DNA from: CAILZL01 sp963791615 | Lineage (GTDB): Bacteria; Pseudomonadota; Gammaproteobacteria; Steroidobacterales; Steroidobacteraceae | Reading direction: 5' to 3' | NCBI GenBank assembly: GCA_963791615.1 | Contig: CAWBTE010000017.1 | Coordinates: 186,001 to 250,000, forward strand | DNA: 64,000 bases | Shown here: positions 34,858 to 42,253 of the stretch, in pieces | Numbering within the stretch: position 1 is the first letter of the stretch | Layout: the number at the start of each line of letters is the position of its first letter | Notes under the pieces: generated by a model | The model's input: only the letters and a program-made list of their open reading frames with translations | Database searches by the model: none | What the model was told of the DNA's origin: nothing | Program-made: the position numbers and the translations under genes

Positions 34858-36066
34858 TCATGAAACAGCGGGCCGGACCGACTGAAGGTGCGATTCGTTT
34901 ACGGATGCAGTCAGGGCGGCATAAAGCTGCAACAGTCGCTGGGTCATTTCACGTGTGCTCCAGTGCTGCGCATCCTGTCGGGCGTACTGCGACAGCTGCT
35001 GCCGCTCCAGTGGATTGCCGAGCAGATGCGCCAGCGCATGCGCAAAGGACACTTCATCTTCAGGCACGATCTGCGCGCCCTGCGCACCCTCCAGAATATC
35101 GCGCGTACCCATGTGCGCCGTAGACAACACCGGCGTGCCCTGTGCCATGGCTTCCAGCAGCACCAGTCCCTGCGTTTCAGTACGTGAGGCAAACACGAAC
35201 ACATCACCGGCGCTATAGCAGTCAAGCAGAGTGCTGTCCCGATCCAGATAGCCGATGAACTTGACCGCGTGCTTGATCTCCAGCTGCTGCGCCAGCCGGT
35301 GCAGATGTGACACAGCCGGGCCTTCGCCGACTATCAGCAACCAGGCATTCGGCGCCTGTTGCAGCGTGCGTTGAAACACCCGTAACAGAAAATCGATGTT
35401 CTTTTCGTGCGCCACCCGTCCCACATACATAGCCAGCGGGCGATCAGCGTCAATCCCCTGCTGCTCACGAAACCGCAGACCATCACCAGCGCGAAATTGA
35501 CTGGCTTCGAGGCCCGTGGGCAGGATGCTGATCGGTGCATTCACCCCATAGCCGCGCAACGCATCATGCATGGCGCGCGACGGCGCAATGACCTGCTGTA
35601 CCGCATTACACTGCGCCACCGTAAAACGGCGCGCCGCGAAACGCAGCAGGCTGCGTGGCAACAGCGGGATGTAGTGATACAGATACTCTTCAAAGAAGGT
35701 GTGATAGCTCTCCACCACCGGCAACCCAAGTTGCCTTGCCAACGCCAGTCCTGCGTAGTGCGCCACAAATGGCGTCTGGATATGCAAGACATCAAAGTTG
35801 AGTCTTTGCAGTTGCGGCACCAGCTGCATGATCCTGGCCTTGCGCATCAGACGATCTTCCGGATCGCGCGGAATGGGCAATGAAGAGATGCGGATCAAAT
35901 CGGCATCAGGATTGGCCACATCGAACTTGTCGCCATGCGGATAGGCAGGTGCAATCAAGGTCACCTGATGTCCCTGCGCCTGCAATTCGCGCCGGAACGA
36001 CCGGATTGACGTGGACACGCCATTGACGCGCGGGAAGTACACATCGGAAATCATCAGCACGTGCAT
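34858..36066 (-). CDS. Family 4 glycosyltransferase
   Basis: A 402-residue GT-B glycosyltransferase. The N-terminal acceptor domain has MISDVYFPRVNGVSTSIRSF and FVAHYAGLALARQLGLPVV. The C-terminal donor domain has LAMYVGRVAHEKNIDFLLRV, LLIVGEGPAVSHLHRLA and the E-x7-E motif in FASRTETQGLVLLEAMAQGT. It resembles glycolipid or mannosyl transferases that use nucleotide sugars at the inner membrane. It lies upstream of the PAP2 and metallophosphatase genes on the same strand, separated by 165 bases with no visible terminator. Confidence 0.88.
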   Translation of the reverse strand: MHVLMISDVYFPRVNGVSTSIRSFRRELQAQGHQVTLIAPAYPHGDKFDVANPDADLIRISSLPIPRDPEDRLMRKARIMQLVPQLQRLNFDVLHIQTPFVAHYAGLALARQLGLPVVESYHTFFEEYLYHYIPLLPRSLLRFAARRFTVAQCNAVQQVIAPSRAMHDALRGYGVNAPISILPTGLEASQFRAGDGLRFREQQGIDADRPLAMYVGRVAHEKNIDFLLRVFQRTLQQAPNAWLLIVGEGPAVSHLHRLAQQLEIKHAVKFIGYLDRDSTLLDCYSAGDVFVFASRTETQGLVLLEAMAQGTPVLSTAHMGTRDILEGAQGAQIVPEDEVSFAHALAHLLGNPLERQQLSQYARQDAQHWSTREMTQRLLQLYAALTASVNESHLQSVRPAVS

Positions 36067-36170
36067 GTAACAGACCTGCCGGCGTTTGCCATGGAGGTTC
36101 TTAAAGTAAACGTCATGTATGACAATCAGGTTGCGCTGCCTGCCAGCAATACCGGATCACAGCCGCTACT

Positions 36171-36443
36171 AGGGTCTGTTGACAATCACGGCATCACTGC
36201 GTTGGAGTCTCTGAAAGCGCCAGGCAAGGCGCGAGGAGTGAGGTTTGGTCACTTCAACATAAATAAGCGACGAGTAACGCGGCATGGCGCTTTCAGAGGC
36301 CCAACCCGGAGGGACGGGGCCTAAAAGGACTCAGGACTTTGTTGCACCTCGCTGGAGTACGTTAAGTACACTGCGCTCGGTGCGTCGCGTCCTGAGCCCT
36401 TTTGACCGCCGTCGCAGTGATGCCGTGATTGTCAACAGACCCT
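36171..36443. mobile_element. MITE-like element with 31-bp perfect terminal inverted repeats
   Basis: The ends AGGGTCTGTTGACAATCACG (36171 on, 31 bases to 36201) and their exact complement (36413-36443) bound a 273-bp, non-coding segment. Inside are two further hairpins: TTGGAGTCTCTGAAAGCGCC with GGCGCTTTCAGAGGCCCAA, and AAAAGGACTCAGGAC with GTCCTGAGCCCTTTT. No transposase is present. No clear target duplication is visible. It sits between the glycosyltransferase and csrA promoters. Confidence 0.85.
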
Positions 36444-36681
36444 GTTGCCTAACCGACTGTTTCTGCACAACTTACTGGCATCCTGCCCGGCCGATTCCCC
36501 GCAAAGCTACCCATTTGCCCTGAGGGCGTCGCCACCAAACCAGCCAGGAGTGCAAGCAATGTCCACCGTTACGCCGAACTGCCAACAAGACAGCGCTAAA
36601 GATATGGCGCCAGGTCTGGCGCAACCCGTCGATGCGGGTAAACTACCGACCAATCTCCAGAACCACCCGAAGGGACATCCC

Positions 36682-36879
36682 ATGCTCATTCTCACCCGCC
36701 GCGTAGGCGAAACCATCATCATCGGCGAAGACGTAGCCGTAACCGTGCTGGGCGTTCAAGGCAATCAGGTGCGTGTCGGCGTGAATGCGCCCAAGGAAGT
36801 CAGCGTGCACCGTGAAGAGATTTACGAGCGCATCCAGCAGGAAAAGCAGGCCGGCAAGGCGGCGAACGACGCGAGCTGA
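36682..36879 (+). CDS. csrA: Carbon storage regulator CsrA
   Basis: The 65-residue protein is the standard RNA-binding CsrA dimer: MLILTRRVGETIIIGEDVAV at the start, then VLGVQGNQVRVGVNAPKEV and SVHREEIYERIQQEK. CsrA binds GGA motifs in mRNA leaders and controls carbon flow, motility and biofilm. The ATG at 36682 has a GAAGGGA ribosome binding site; the open frame continues upstream without a family match. Here csrA is not beside alaS or a tRNA-Ser, its common neighbours. The leader between the MITE and csrA is about 240 bases. Confidence 0.96.
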   Translation: MLILTRRVGETIIIGEDVAVTVLGVQGNQVRVGVNAPKEVSVHREEIYERIQQEKQAGKAANDAS

Positions 36880-37009
36880 GCCTTGGCGTGATGGACGGCT
36901 GATACTGGCATCGCCGCCCCGCCTGCTGTGATTAGTCCAGATGCCTGCGGTGCAATGCCGAGGCTGTCGCGCAATTGAAGTCCTCCTGCATCACTGCGAT
37001 CATGCCCGG

Positions 37010-37315
37010 ATGCAACGGGAACAATGGGTTGAACGCTACACGAACCGCCTCTGGGAATATCACCCGGAGCATGACTTTATGTGGGACATGGACCATCTCG
37101 GCCCCCGGATAGAAGATGAGGAAATCGATTCCCTCATGATGGAGTGCCCGGACGATCCAGAGCGAGCTGCGGGTGTCGTATTTGATCAGGTGGTCGAAGA
37201 AATGGAGATGCGTGGCGAGGTGTACACACCACCGCAAGCGCCTTCGACGAAGTTGCCCTTCTGGAAAATATGGCTCGCGAAATTGTTGCCCGCCGCCATG
37301 ACGAGGAAGTCATAG
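37010..37315 (+). CDS. Hypothetical acidic protein
   Basis: A protein of about 101 residues from the ATG at 37010 (the frame extends to 36941). It is strongly acidic in the middle (DMDHLGPRIEDEEIDSLMME) and basic at the end (FWKIWLAKLLPAAMTRKS), which could form an amphipathic helix. No family recognised and no clear operon partner. Codon periodicity looks genuine but support is limited. Confidence 0.45.
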   Translation: MQREQWVERYTNRLWEYHPEHDFMWDMDHLGPRIEDEEIDSLMMECPDDPERAAGVVFDQVVEEMEMRGEVYTPPQAPSTKLPFWKIWLAKLLPAAMTRKS

Positions 37316-37340
37316 ATCACGGCCCACACCCGGCAACTGG

Positions 37341-37482
37341 TCCCACCTTGTAGCGCGACCCAAACAGTTGCAGGCGATCAGCGGGCTCACGCTCGAATAC
37401 CGTAGCCAGCGGCGTGTTGACTTCGCCTCTTCTGGCAAACACCGAGTCGCGAATCTGCTTGCGCGACTGCATCTGCTCGGCA
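37341..37482 (-). pseudogene. Fragment of a second capA-like gene
   Basis: About 140 bases nearly identical to 59231-59372 inside the CapA-family gene on the same strand. The shared translation includes QIRDSVFARRGEVNTPLA and REPADRLQLFGSRYKVGP. The similarity ends abruptly on both sides, so this is a remnant of a duplicated or deleted gene, not a functional ORF. Confidence 0.85.
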
Positions 37483-37515
37483 GTTCCTGATCATTTTTCA
37501 AACTCAGATTTCCAT

Positions 37516-37542
37516 AAAAAAGCCTGGCGTTCTGTGCCAGGC
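37516..37542 (-). terminator. Rho-independent terminator of the aldo/keto reductase gene
   Basis: On the minus strand GCCTGGCACAGAACGCCAGG with a closing C gives a 7-bp stem followed by TTTTTT. It lies 32 bases past the stop of the aldo/keto reductase. Confidence 0.88.
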
Positions 37543-37574
37543 TCTTGTCTTTATCTCCTTGCCCTGAGTACAGC

Positions 37575-38549
37575 TCAAGTCGGCTGCAACCAACCACCCG
37601 TGTCCACCGGATCACCTGCAGTATTCAGGCGTTGCATTTGCGCCGCTGTCAGCTCCAGCTTCAAGGCTTCAACACTTTCCGCAATCTGCTCCGGCTTGCT
37701 GCCGGCAATGATGGGCAGGATCGCAGGACTGTGCTGGCGGACCCAGGCGATGATCACCTGATTCACGGTGAAGCCGATTTCAGCCGCCACGGCCTTCAGT
37801 ACGGCGAGACGCTCCACAGCCTCCGAACCCGCATACTGCGGCGGCAGCACAGCGCCCGGTTTGGAGTAGGCACCCATGAGCAGAACCGAATAGGCCACCA
37901 GCGCCACGCCGGTGGCTGCGGCAAAGTCCTTCAGCTCGTCGCCGATGATCAGCTGCGGACCGAAGTCGGCCGCATGATGTGGACGCAGGTAGGTATAGCG
38001 TTGCTCCACCGCGGTGTACTGCGTCCAGCCATTGGCGCGCGCAATCTCGTTGGCCTGGGCAATACGCCAGACCTTCAAGTTACTCGCGCCAATCGAACGG
38101 ACTTTACCGGCCTTCACCAGCTTGTCGAAGGCCTGCATGGTTTCGGCCTGAGGTGTATCGCGATCGTCGCGATGCGCCCAGTAGATGTCGAGATGATCCG
38201 TGCCCAAACGCTTCAGGCTCTTGTCGCACTCCTTCTGGATCTCGGAAGCAGTCAGACCACCCGGGCTACTGGGATAGTCAAAGCCCAGCTTGGTGCCGAT
38301 GACCATCTCGTTACGACAGCCACGTTCTTTCAGCCATTCGCCGATGACGTTTTCACTGTCGCCGCCGACAGAGCCCGGCAGCCAGCATGCATAGAAGTTG
38401 CCGGTGTCCAGAAAGGTACCGCCGCGCTCACGGAACGCATCCAGAACCGCAAATGAGGTTTGACGGTCATGCTTGCTTCCCAGAACGTCAGAGCCCATGC
38501 ACAGCTGGCTGACTTCCGGACCGGAATGGCCGAGTTTGATCTTTCTCAA
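37575..38549 (-). CDS. Aldo/keto reductase
   Basis: A 324-residue (beta/alpha)8 NADPH-dependent oxidoreductase. The aspartate/tyrosine region is GTFLDTGNFYACWLPG, with catalytic lysine in VIGTKLGFDYPS and histidine in LDIYWAHRDDRDTPQ. The family motif VRSIGASNLKVWRIAQANEI follows, and ILPIIAGSKPEQIAESVEAL closes the cofactor site. It resembles the sugar / YajO-like group. It starts an arrangement of the reductase, two YdcZ transporters and a PQQ dehydrogenase on one strand, which suggests sugar or alcohol oxidation. Substrate unknown. Confidence 0.88.
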   Translation of the reverse strand: MRKIKLGHSGPEVSQLCMGSDVLGSKHDRQTSFAVLDAFRERGGTFLDTGNFYACWLPGSVGGDSENVIGEWLKERGCRNEMVIGTKLGFDYPSSPGGLTASEIQKECDKSLKRLGTDHLDIYWAHRDDRDTPQAETMQAFDKLVKAGKVRSIGASNLKVWRIAQANEIARANGWTQYTAVEQRYTYLRPHHAADFGPQLIIGDELKDFAAATGVALVAYSVLLMGAYSKPGAVLPPQYAGSEAVERLAVLKAVAAEIGFTVNQVIIAWVRQHSPAILPIIAGSKPEQIAESVEALKLELTAAQMQRLNTAGDPVDTGGWLQPT

Positions 38550-38587
38550 CGTCGTAACTCCTAACTGATCTCAATGAACGTCAGACC

Positions 38588-39031
38588 TCATCCAACGTAG
38601 GTAGCGAGCACTACGCCGCCCACCATGACGATGGCACCTATCAGGTTCAGCGGCTTGATTGGCTGCACTGGCGAACCCAGCCAACCGAAGTGGGACAACA
38701 CCATGCCGGAAAGAATCTGTCCGGCCAGCAGACCCATCATCAGGCCGAAGGCGCCCACCTGCGGAATAGCCCAGGCGATTGCAAACACCAGCGAAGCGCC
38801 CATCAATCCCGCAGTCAGCAGAATCGGATTGACGCTCTTCAAGCCTGCGAGCGCACCTGATTTCCAGCCGGTGATGCCGATGGCAACTGCGCCGACTGCA
38901 CCGATACACCAGAACAGCGCGTTGGCAACGCGTGGGTTATCAATGGCCGCGCCCACATTGCCGTTCATGGCCAAGTGAACTGTGAGGATGATCCCCAGAA
39001 AAATCGTGAAAAGAAAAAATGGAGTTTTCAC
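38588..39031 (-). CDS. DMT-superfamily YdcZ-type half transporter (copy A)
   Basis: A 147-residue membrane protein with five predicted helices, of the YdcZ / DUF606 family in the drug/metabolite transporter superfamily. Motifs include TIFLGIILTVHLAMNGNVGA, GLMMGLLAGQILSGMVLSHF and LNLIGAIVMVGGVVLATYVG. Such half-size proteins work as homo- or heterodimers, often with opposite topology. The neighbouring copy B is closely similar over the whole length, which fits a tandem duplication and possibly a heterodimer. Cargo unknown. Confidence 0.85.
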   Translation of the reverse strand: MKTPFFLFTIFLGIILTVHLAMNGNVGAAIDNPRVANALFWCIGAVGAVAIGITGWKSGALAGLKSVNPILLTAGLMGASLVFAIAWAIPQVGAFGLMMGLLAGQILSGMVLSHFGWLGSPVQPIKPLNLIGAIVMVGGVVLATYVG

Positions 39032-39093
39032 TTTGGTTCTCTCAAATTTATTTTGAATTATGGCTTTCTTGAATGACGCCTGATGAATCCCGG

Positions 39094-39549
39094 TTACCCG
39101 CCGGCTTTGCCGCTCGAGGTTGCCATGACGACACCGCCGACCATGACCGCTGCACCCACCAGATTGAGCAGCGTAATCGGCTGCAGAGGCGAGCCAAGCC
39201 AGCCGAAGTGGGACAGCACCATGCCGGAAAGAATCTGGCCGGCCAGCAACCCCATCATCAGACCGAAGGCGCCCACTCGAGGAATGGCCCAGGCAATCGC
39301 AAACACCAGGGACGCGCCCATCACCCCTGCGATGAGCAGGATCGGATTGACACTACTCAATCCGTCCAGTGCACCGGGAGTCCAGCCCGTAGCGCCGATA
39401 ATGCAAGCGCCCACGGCACCGATACACCAGAACAGACCATTGGCAACGCGCGGGTTATCAATGGCTGCACCGACCTTGCCGTTCATGGCCAGATGTACGG
39501 TGAGAACCACGCCTAGAAAGATGGTGAAAATAAAGAAGGTGATATTCAA
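39094..39549 (-). CDS. DMT-superfamily YdcZ-type half transporter (copy B)
   Basis: A 151-residue relative of copy A. It shares TVHLAMNG, VGAAIDNPRVAN, LFWCIGAVGA, SVNPILL and FGLMMGLLAGQILSGMVLSH. Differences cluster in the loop after helix two and at the C-terminus (MATSSGKAGG). The 62-base gap to copy A has no visible terminator, so they are probably one transcript. With the PQQ dehydrogenase upstream it may move the oxidised or reduced product across the inner membrane. Confidence 0.85.
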   Translation of the reverse strand: MNITFFIFTIFLGVVLTVHLAMNGKVGAAIDNPRVANGLFWCIGAVGACIIGATGWTPGALDGLSSVNPILLIAGVMGASLVFAIAWAIPRVGAFGLMMGLLAGQILSGMVLSHFGWLGSPLQPITLLNLVGAAVMVGGVVMATSSGKAGG

Positions 39550-39679
39550 GTTGGTTCTCCCCAGTTTGACTAATTGTTCGGGATAACACGGAGCCCCTTG
39601 CCGACTCCTGTCCTAGTTTGTCCTGAAGGGGTGATTGCTGCAGCTGCTTGCTGAACAATCACCTTCAAGGCATCAGTTT

Positions 39680-41962
39680 CTACCGCTTAGGCAGTGCGAA
39701 CACGTAATAACCTTGCGCTGCAGGATCGTCTTTCGCTTGCGCCACCTGATTCGGATTCGCCGGCAGGTTATCTGCGGCGTCACCGGAGCGGGTGCAGAAC
39801 ACCACATACTGACGTCCATTAACTTCGTATACCGCCGGGATGCCCTCAGGTCCGGTCGCGAGTTTATGTTCCCATAAAACTTCGCCGGTATCCTGATCGT
39901 AGGCACGGACTGTCTGGTCGCCACCGGTTCCTGCAAACACCAGACCGCCAGCTGTTACCACGGGGCCGCCGCGCGGCCAGTAGCTACCGGTGTTGGTAAA
40001 GCCTTTCGCCGCCAGCGATGGCACGGTGCCCAGCGGCACCTGCCATTTGATGGTGCCGAGGTTGAGATCGTATGCCGTCAGGGTTGACCACGGCGGCCCG
40101 ATAGCGGGAAGGCCATTCTCGGCGTTCATGGTGCCGTAGCCCGTGAAGAAGCGCTGCCCCGGAGTCGAGGGCGGTTCCACTTCGGCCTCAGCCCGACCGC
40201 CACCACCACCGCCACGGACGGGAACGTCTGCAGCAGCGGGATCTTTCAGGAAGGCAACAATGTCTTCGATGTTCGCGTCGTTCAGCATCGCTGCGAACGG
40301 CGGCATGGTATTCCGGCCATTCTTGATCACTTGAGCCGTAGTCTCGGCCCCGAGGCGTTGCACTACATCGACGACTGGCGTGCCCATGCCGGCATGGCCT
40401 TTTCGGTCAATGCCATGACAACCGACGCAACGGCTTTCATAGAAACCGGCGCCGCGAACTGCAGGCGGCGCATTAAACCCGCCACGCGGACGCTGCGCCT
40501 CGAGTCGCAACATGGTCGGTGCATCCTTGGACATGATGAACACCAGCCCCTTCTTGGGATTTGCGCCAGCCGAACCCCAGTTGGCGCCGCCGTTGTTGCC
40601 GGGCACCTGGATGGCATCGGCCAGACCCGGCGGGGTGTACAGACCCTCGTTGCGAGCATTGCGGACCCACGCCTTGACACGGGCGACGTCCGCCGGATCG
40701 GTGATGAAGGGATTCACATCGGCTTCGGTGAATTCCTGACGCGCAAACGGCGCCGGTTTGGTCGGAAACGGTTGTGTCGGCGATGCCCGCTCAAGCGGCA
40801 TCAGCGACTTTGCCACCGGACGCTCTTCGATGGGCCACAGGGGCTTGCCGGTTACCCGATCGAACACGAACAGGAATCCCTGTTTCGTGGGCTGCGCGAC
40901 GGCGTCGATGGTGCGCCCTTCGTGATTCACGGTAATGAGCTGCGGAGCCGTGACGGTGTCGAAGTCCCACAGGTCGTGGTGAATCAATTGGAAGTGCCAC
41001 AGCACTTTTCCGGTACTGGCCTCCAACGCCACGATGCTGTCCGTGTACAGGTTGTTACCCGCACGATCCGCACCATAGAAATCGTAGGTGGGAGAGCTGG
41101 TAGGCAGATAGGCAATGCCGCGCGCGTAGTCGACAGTGATCTCGCCCCAGACGTTGCCGCCACCGATGTAAGTGTCATAGCCCTTTGGCCAAGTCTCGGA
41201 GCCGGGTGTGCCAGCCGCCGGAATCGGGCGGAAGGTCCAGACCAGCTTGCCGGTAACCACGTTGTAGGCGCGGACATGTCCGGGTGGCGACGCGTAATCC
41301 TCACCAGTTGCTGATCCCATAATGATGAGATCGCGATACACCCTGCCGGGGGTGCCTGACTGGATACGATTGACGCTGCGCGGATCACGATCCAGGTTTT
41401 CCCGCAAATTGACCGTGCCGTTCGTGCCGAACGATTTGATCACCGCGCCAGTGCGCGCATCGATTGCGCGCAGCATGTCTCCAGAAGAGTAGAACAACCG
41501 CCGGTCGGAACGGTTGTCGCTTTCCCAGTAGTTGATGCCGCGATTGGTAATGCCCTGCTCATTCGGAACGCTCCAGATGGACGTGCCGGTTTCAGCATTC
41601 AGCGCATTGATGGTGTTGTTGGCCCCCTGCACATACATGACGCCGTCGACGATGACTGGATTGAAGCCGAAGCGGCCACCCGAAGTCGGCGCGGGAAAGA
41701 ACCAGGACTGTTTGAGTTCCTTGACGTTCTCTTTGTTGATCTGCGTCAGTGATGAGAAGTGTGCATTGTCGGCGCCTCCACCATATTCGGCCCAGTTGGC
41801 CGGGTTCAAGGCAGCCACCGACTGCGCATGCACCTGTGCAGACTGGCCTTGTAAACCGGCGGCCAGGATTACGCCGAAGAGACCCGACCTCACCAAGGGA
41901 CGGTTTGCGAACCACTGGTACGCAGCGATCAGGCGGTATTTGTATTCATTGAGGCCGTTCAA
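39680..41962 (-). CDS. PQQ-dependent dehydrogenase with an internal cytochrome c domain
   Basis: A 760-residue exported quinohemoprotein. The first 47 residues contain a signal region (SGLFGVILAAGLQGQSAQVH). PQQ beta-propeller repeats run through both halves (WAEYGGGADNAHFSSL, AIDARTGAVIKSFGTNG, ASTGKVLWHFQLIHHDLWDF, AYDQDTGEVLWEHKL). Between blades, at about 495-580, lies a class I cytochrome c with CVGCHG (heme site near residue 509) and NGRNTMPPF for the axial methionine. An unusual Gly/Glu linker follows it. It should oxidise an alcohol or sugar in the periplasm and pass electrons to the respiratory chain. No pqq biosynthesis genes are in the window. Confidence 0.88.
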   Translation of the reverse strand: MNGLNEYKYRLIAAYQWFANRPLVRSGLFGVILAAGLQGQSAQVHAQSVAALNPANWAEYGGGADNAHFSSLTQINKENVKELKQSWFFPAPTSGGRFGFNPVIVDGVMYVQGANNTINALNAETGTSIWSVPNEQGITNRGINYWESDNRSDRRLFYSSGDMLRAIDARTGAVIKSFGTNGTVNLRENLDRDPRSVNRIQSGTPGRVYRDLIIMGSATGEDYASPPGHVRAYNVVTGKLVWTFRPIPAAGTPGSETWPKGYDTYIGGGNVWGEITVDYARGIAYLPTSSPTYDFYGADRAGNNLYTDSIVALEASTGKVLWHFQLIHHDLWDFDTVTAPQLITVNHEGRTIDAVAQPTKQGFLFVFDRVTGKPLWPIEERPVAKSLMPLERASPTQPFPTKPAPFARQEFTEADVNPFITDPADVARVKAWVRNARNEGLYTPPGLADAIQVPGNNGGANWGSAGANPKKGLVFIMSKDAPTMLRLEAQRPRGGFNAPPAVRGAGFYESRCVGCHGIDRKGHAGMGTPVVDVVQRLGAETTAQVIKNGRNTMPPFAAMLNDANIEDIVAFLKDPAAADVPVRGGGGGGRAEAEVEPPSTPGQRFFTGYGTMNAENGLPAIGPPWSTLTAYDLNLGTIKWQVPLGTVPSLAAKGFTNTGSYWPRGGPVVTAGGLVFAGTGGDQTVRAYDQDTGEVLWEHKLATGPEGIPAVYEVNGRQYVVFCTRSGDAADNLPANPNQVAQAKDDPAAQGYYVFALPKR

Positions 41963-42245
41963 GACTGACTCTCCCCAGCGGAATCACCCAACAAAAACTG
42001 ATGCTCACCGGGATCCCCCCAGCAGAGGCAGCTTACTACACAAATAACTTTCGTTTCACTTTTTATTTTGTTGAAAGTTTATTTCGGCGGCGCTATCTTG
42101 CCGCCTCATTTCACCTTCCAGCATTGCGATCCCTGCTGTTCCGTTGCGGCTCCGCTGGATCTGACCTTGACCGGGTACGCAAACAGGACTGAAGTCATGA
42201 ATAACAAAAGATTCGGGGCGATCCTGGCCGAAGGGATGAAGGCTC
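41963..42245. promoter_or_regulatory. Divergent region, PQQ dehydrogenase / iolC, with an RpiR-type box candidate
   Basis: About 280 bases that hold both promoters. TGAAAGTTTATTTCG at 42072-42086 is a GAAA-N5-TTTC inverted motif similar to TGAAATTTTCGTTTCG at 45129-45144, upstream of the RpiR gene. These may be operators of that regulator. A short ORF at 42197 closes the region. Confidence 0.4.
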
Positions 42246-42253
42246 ATGGTTGA
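42197..42253 (+). CDS. Possible 18-residue leader peptide before iolC
   Basis: The ORF begins ATGAATAACAAAAG and encodes MNNKRFGAILAEGMKAHG. It overlaps the iolC start by eight bases (ATGGTTGA), so a ribosome finishing it could restart at iolC. It could also be the remnant of an older N-terminus. Size alone makes it uncertain. Confidence 0.3.
   Translation: MNNKRFGAILAEGMKAHG

Noticed and set aside
36880..37009. tRNA-Ser expected after csrA
   Set aside because: No cloverleaf or T-arm sequence found in this stretch.
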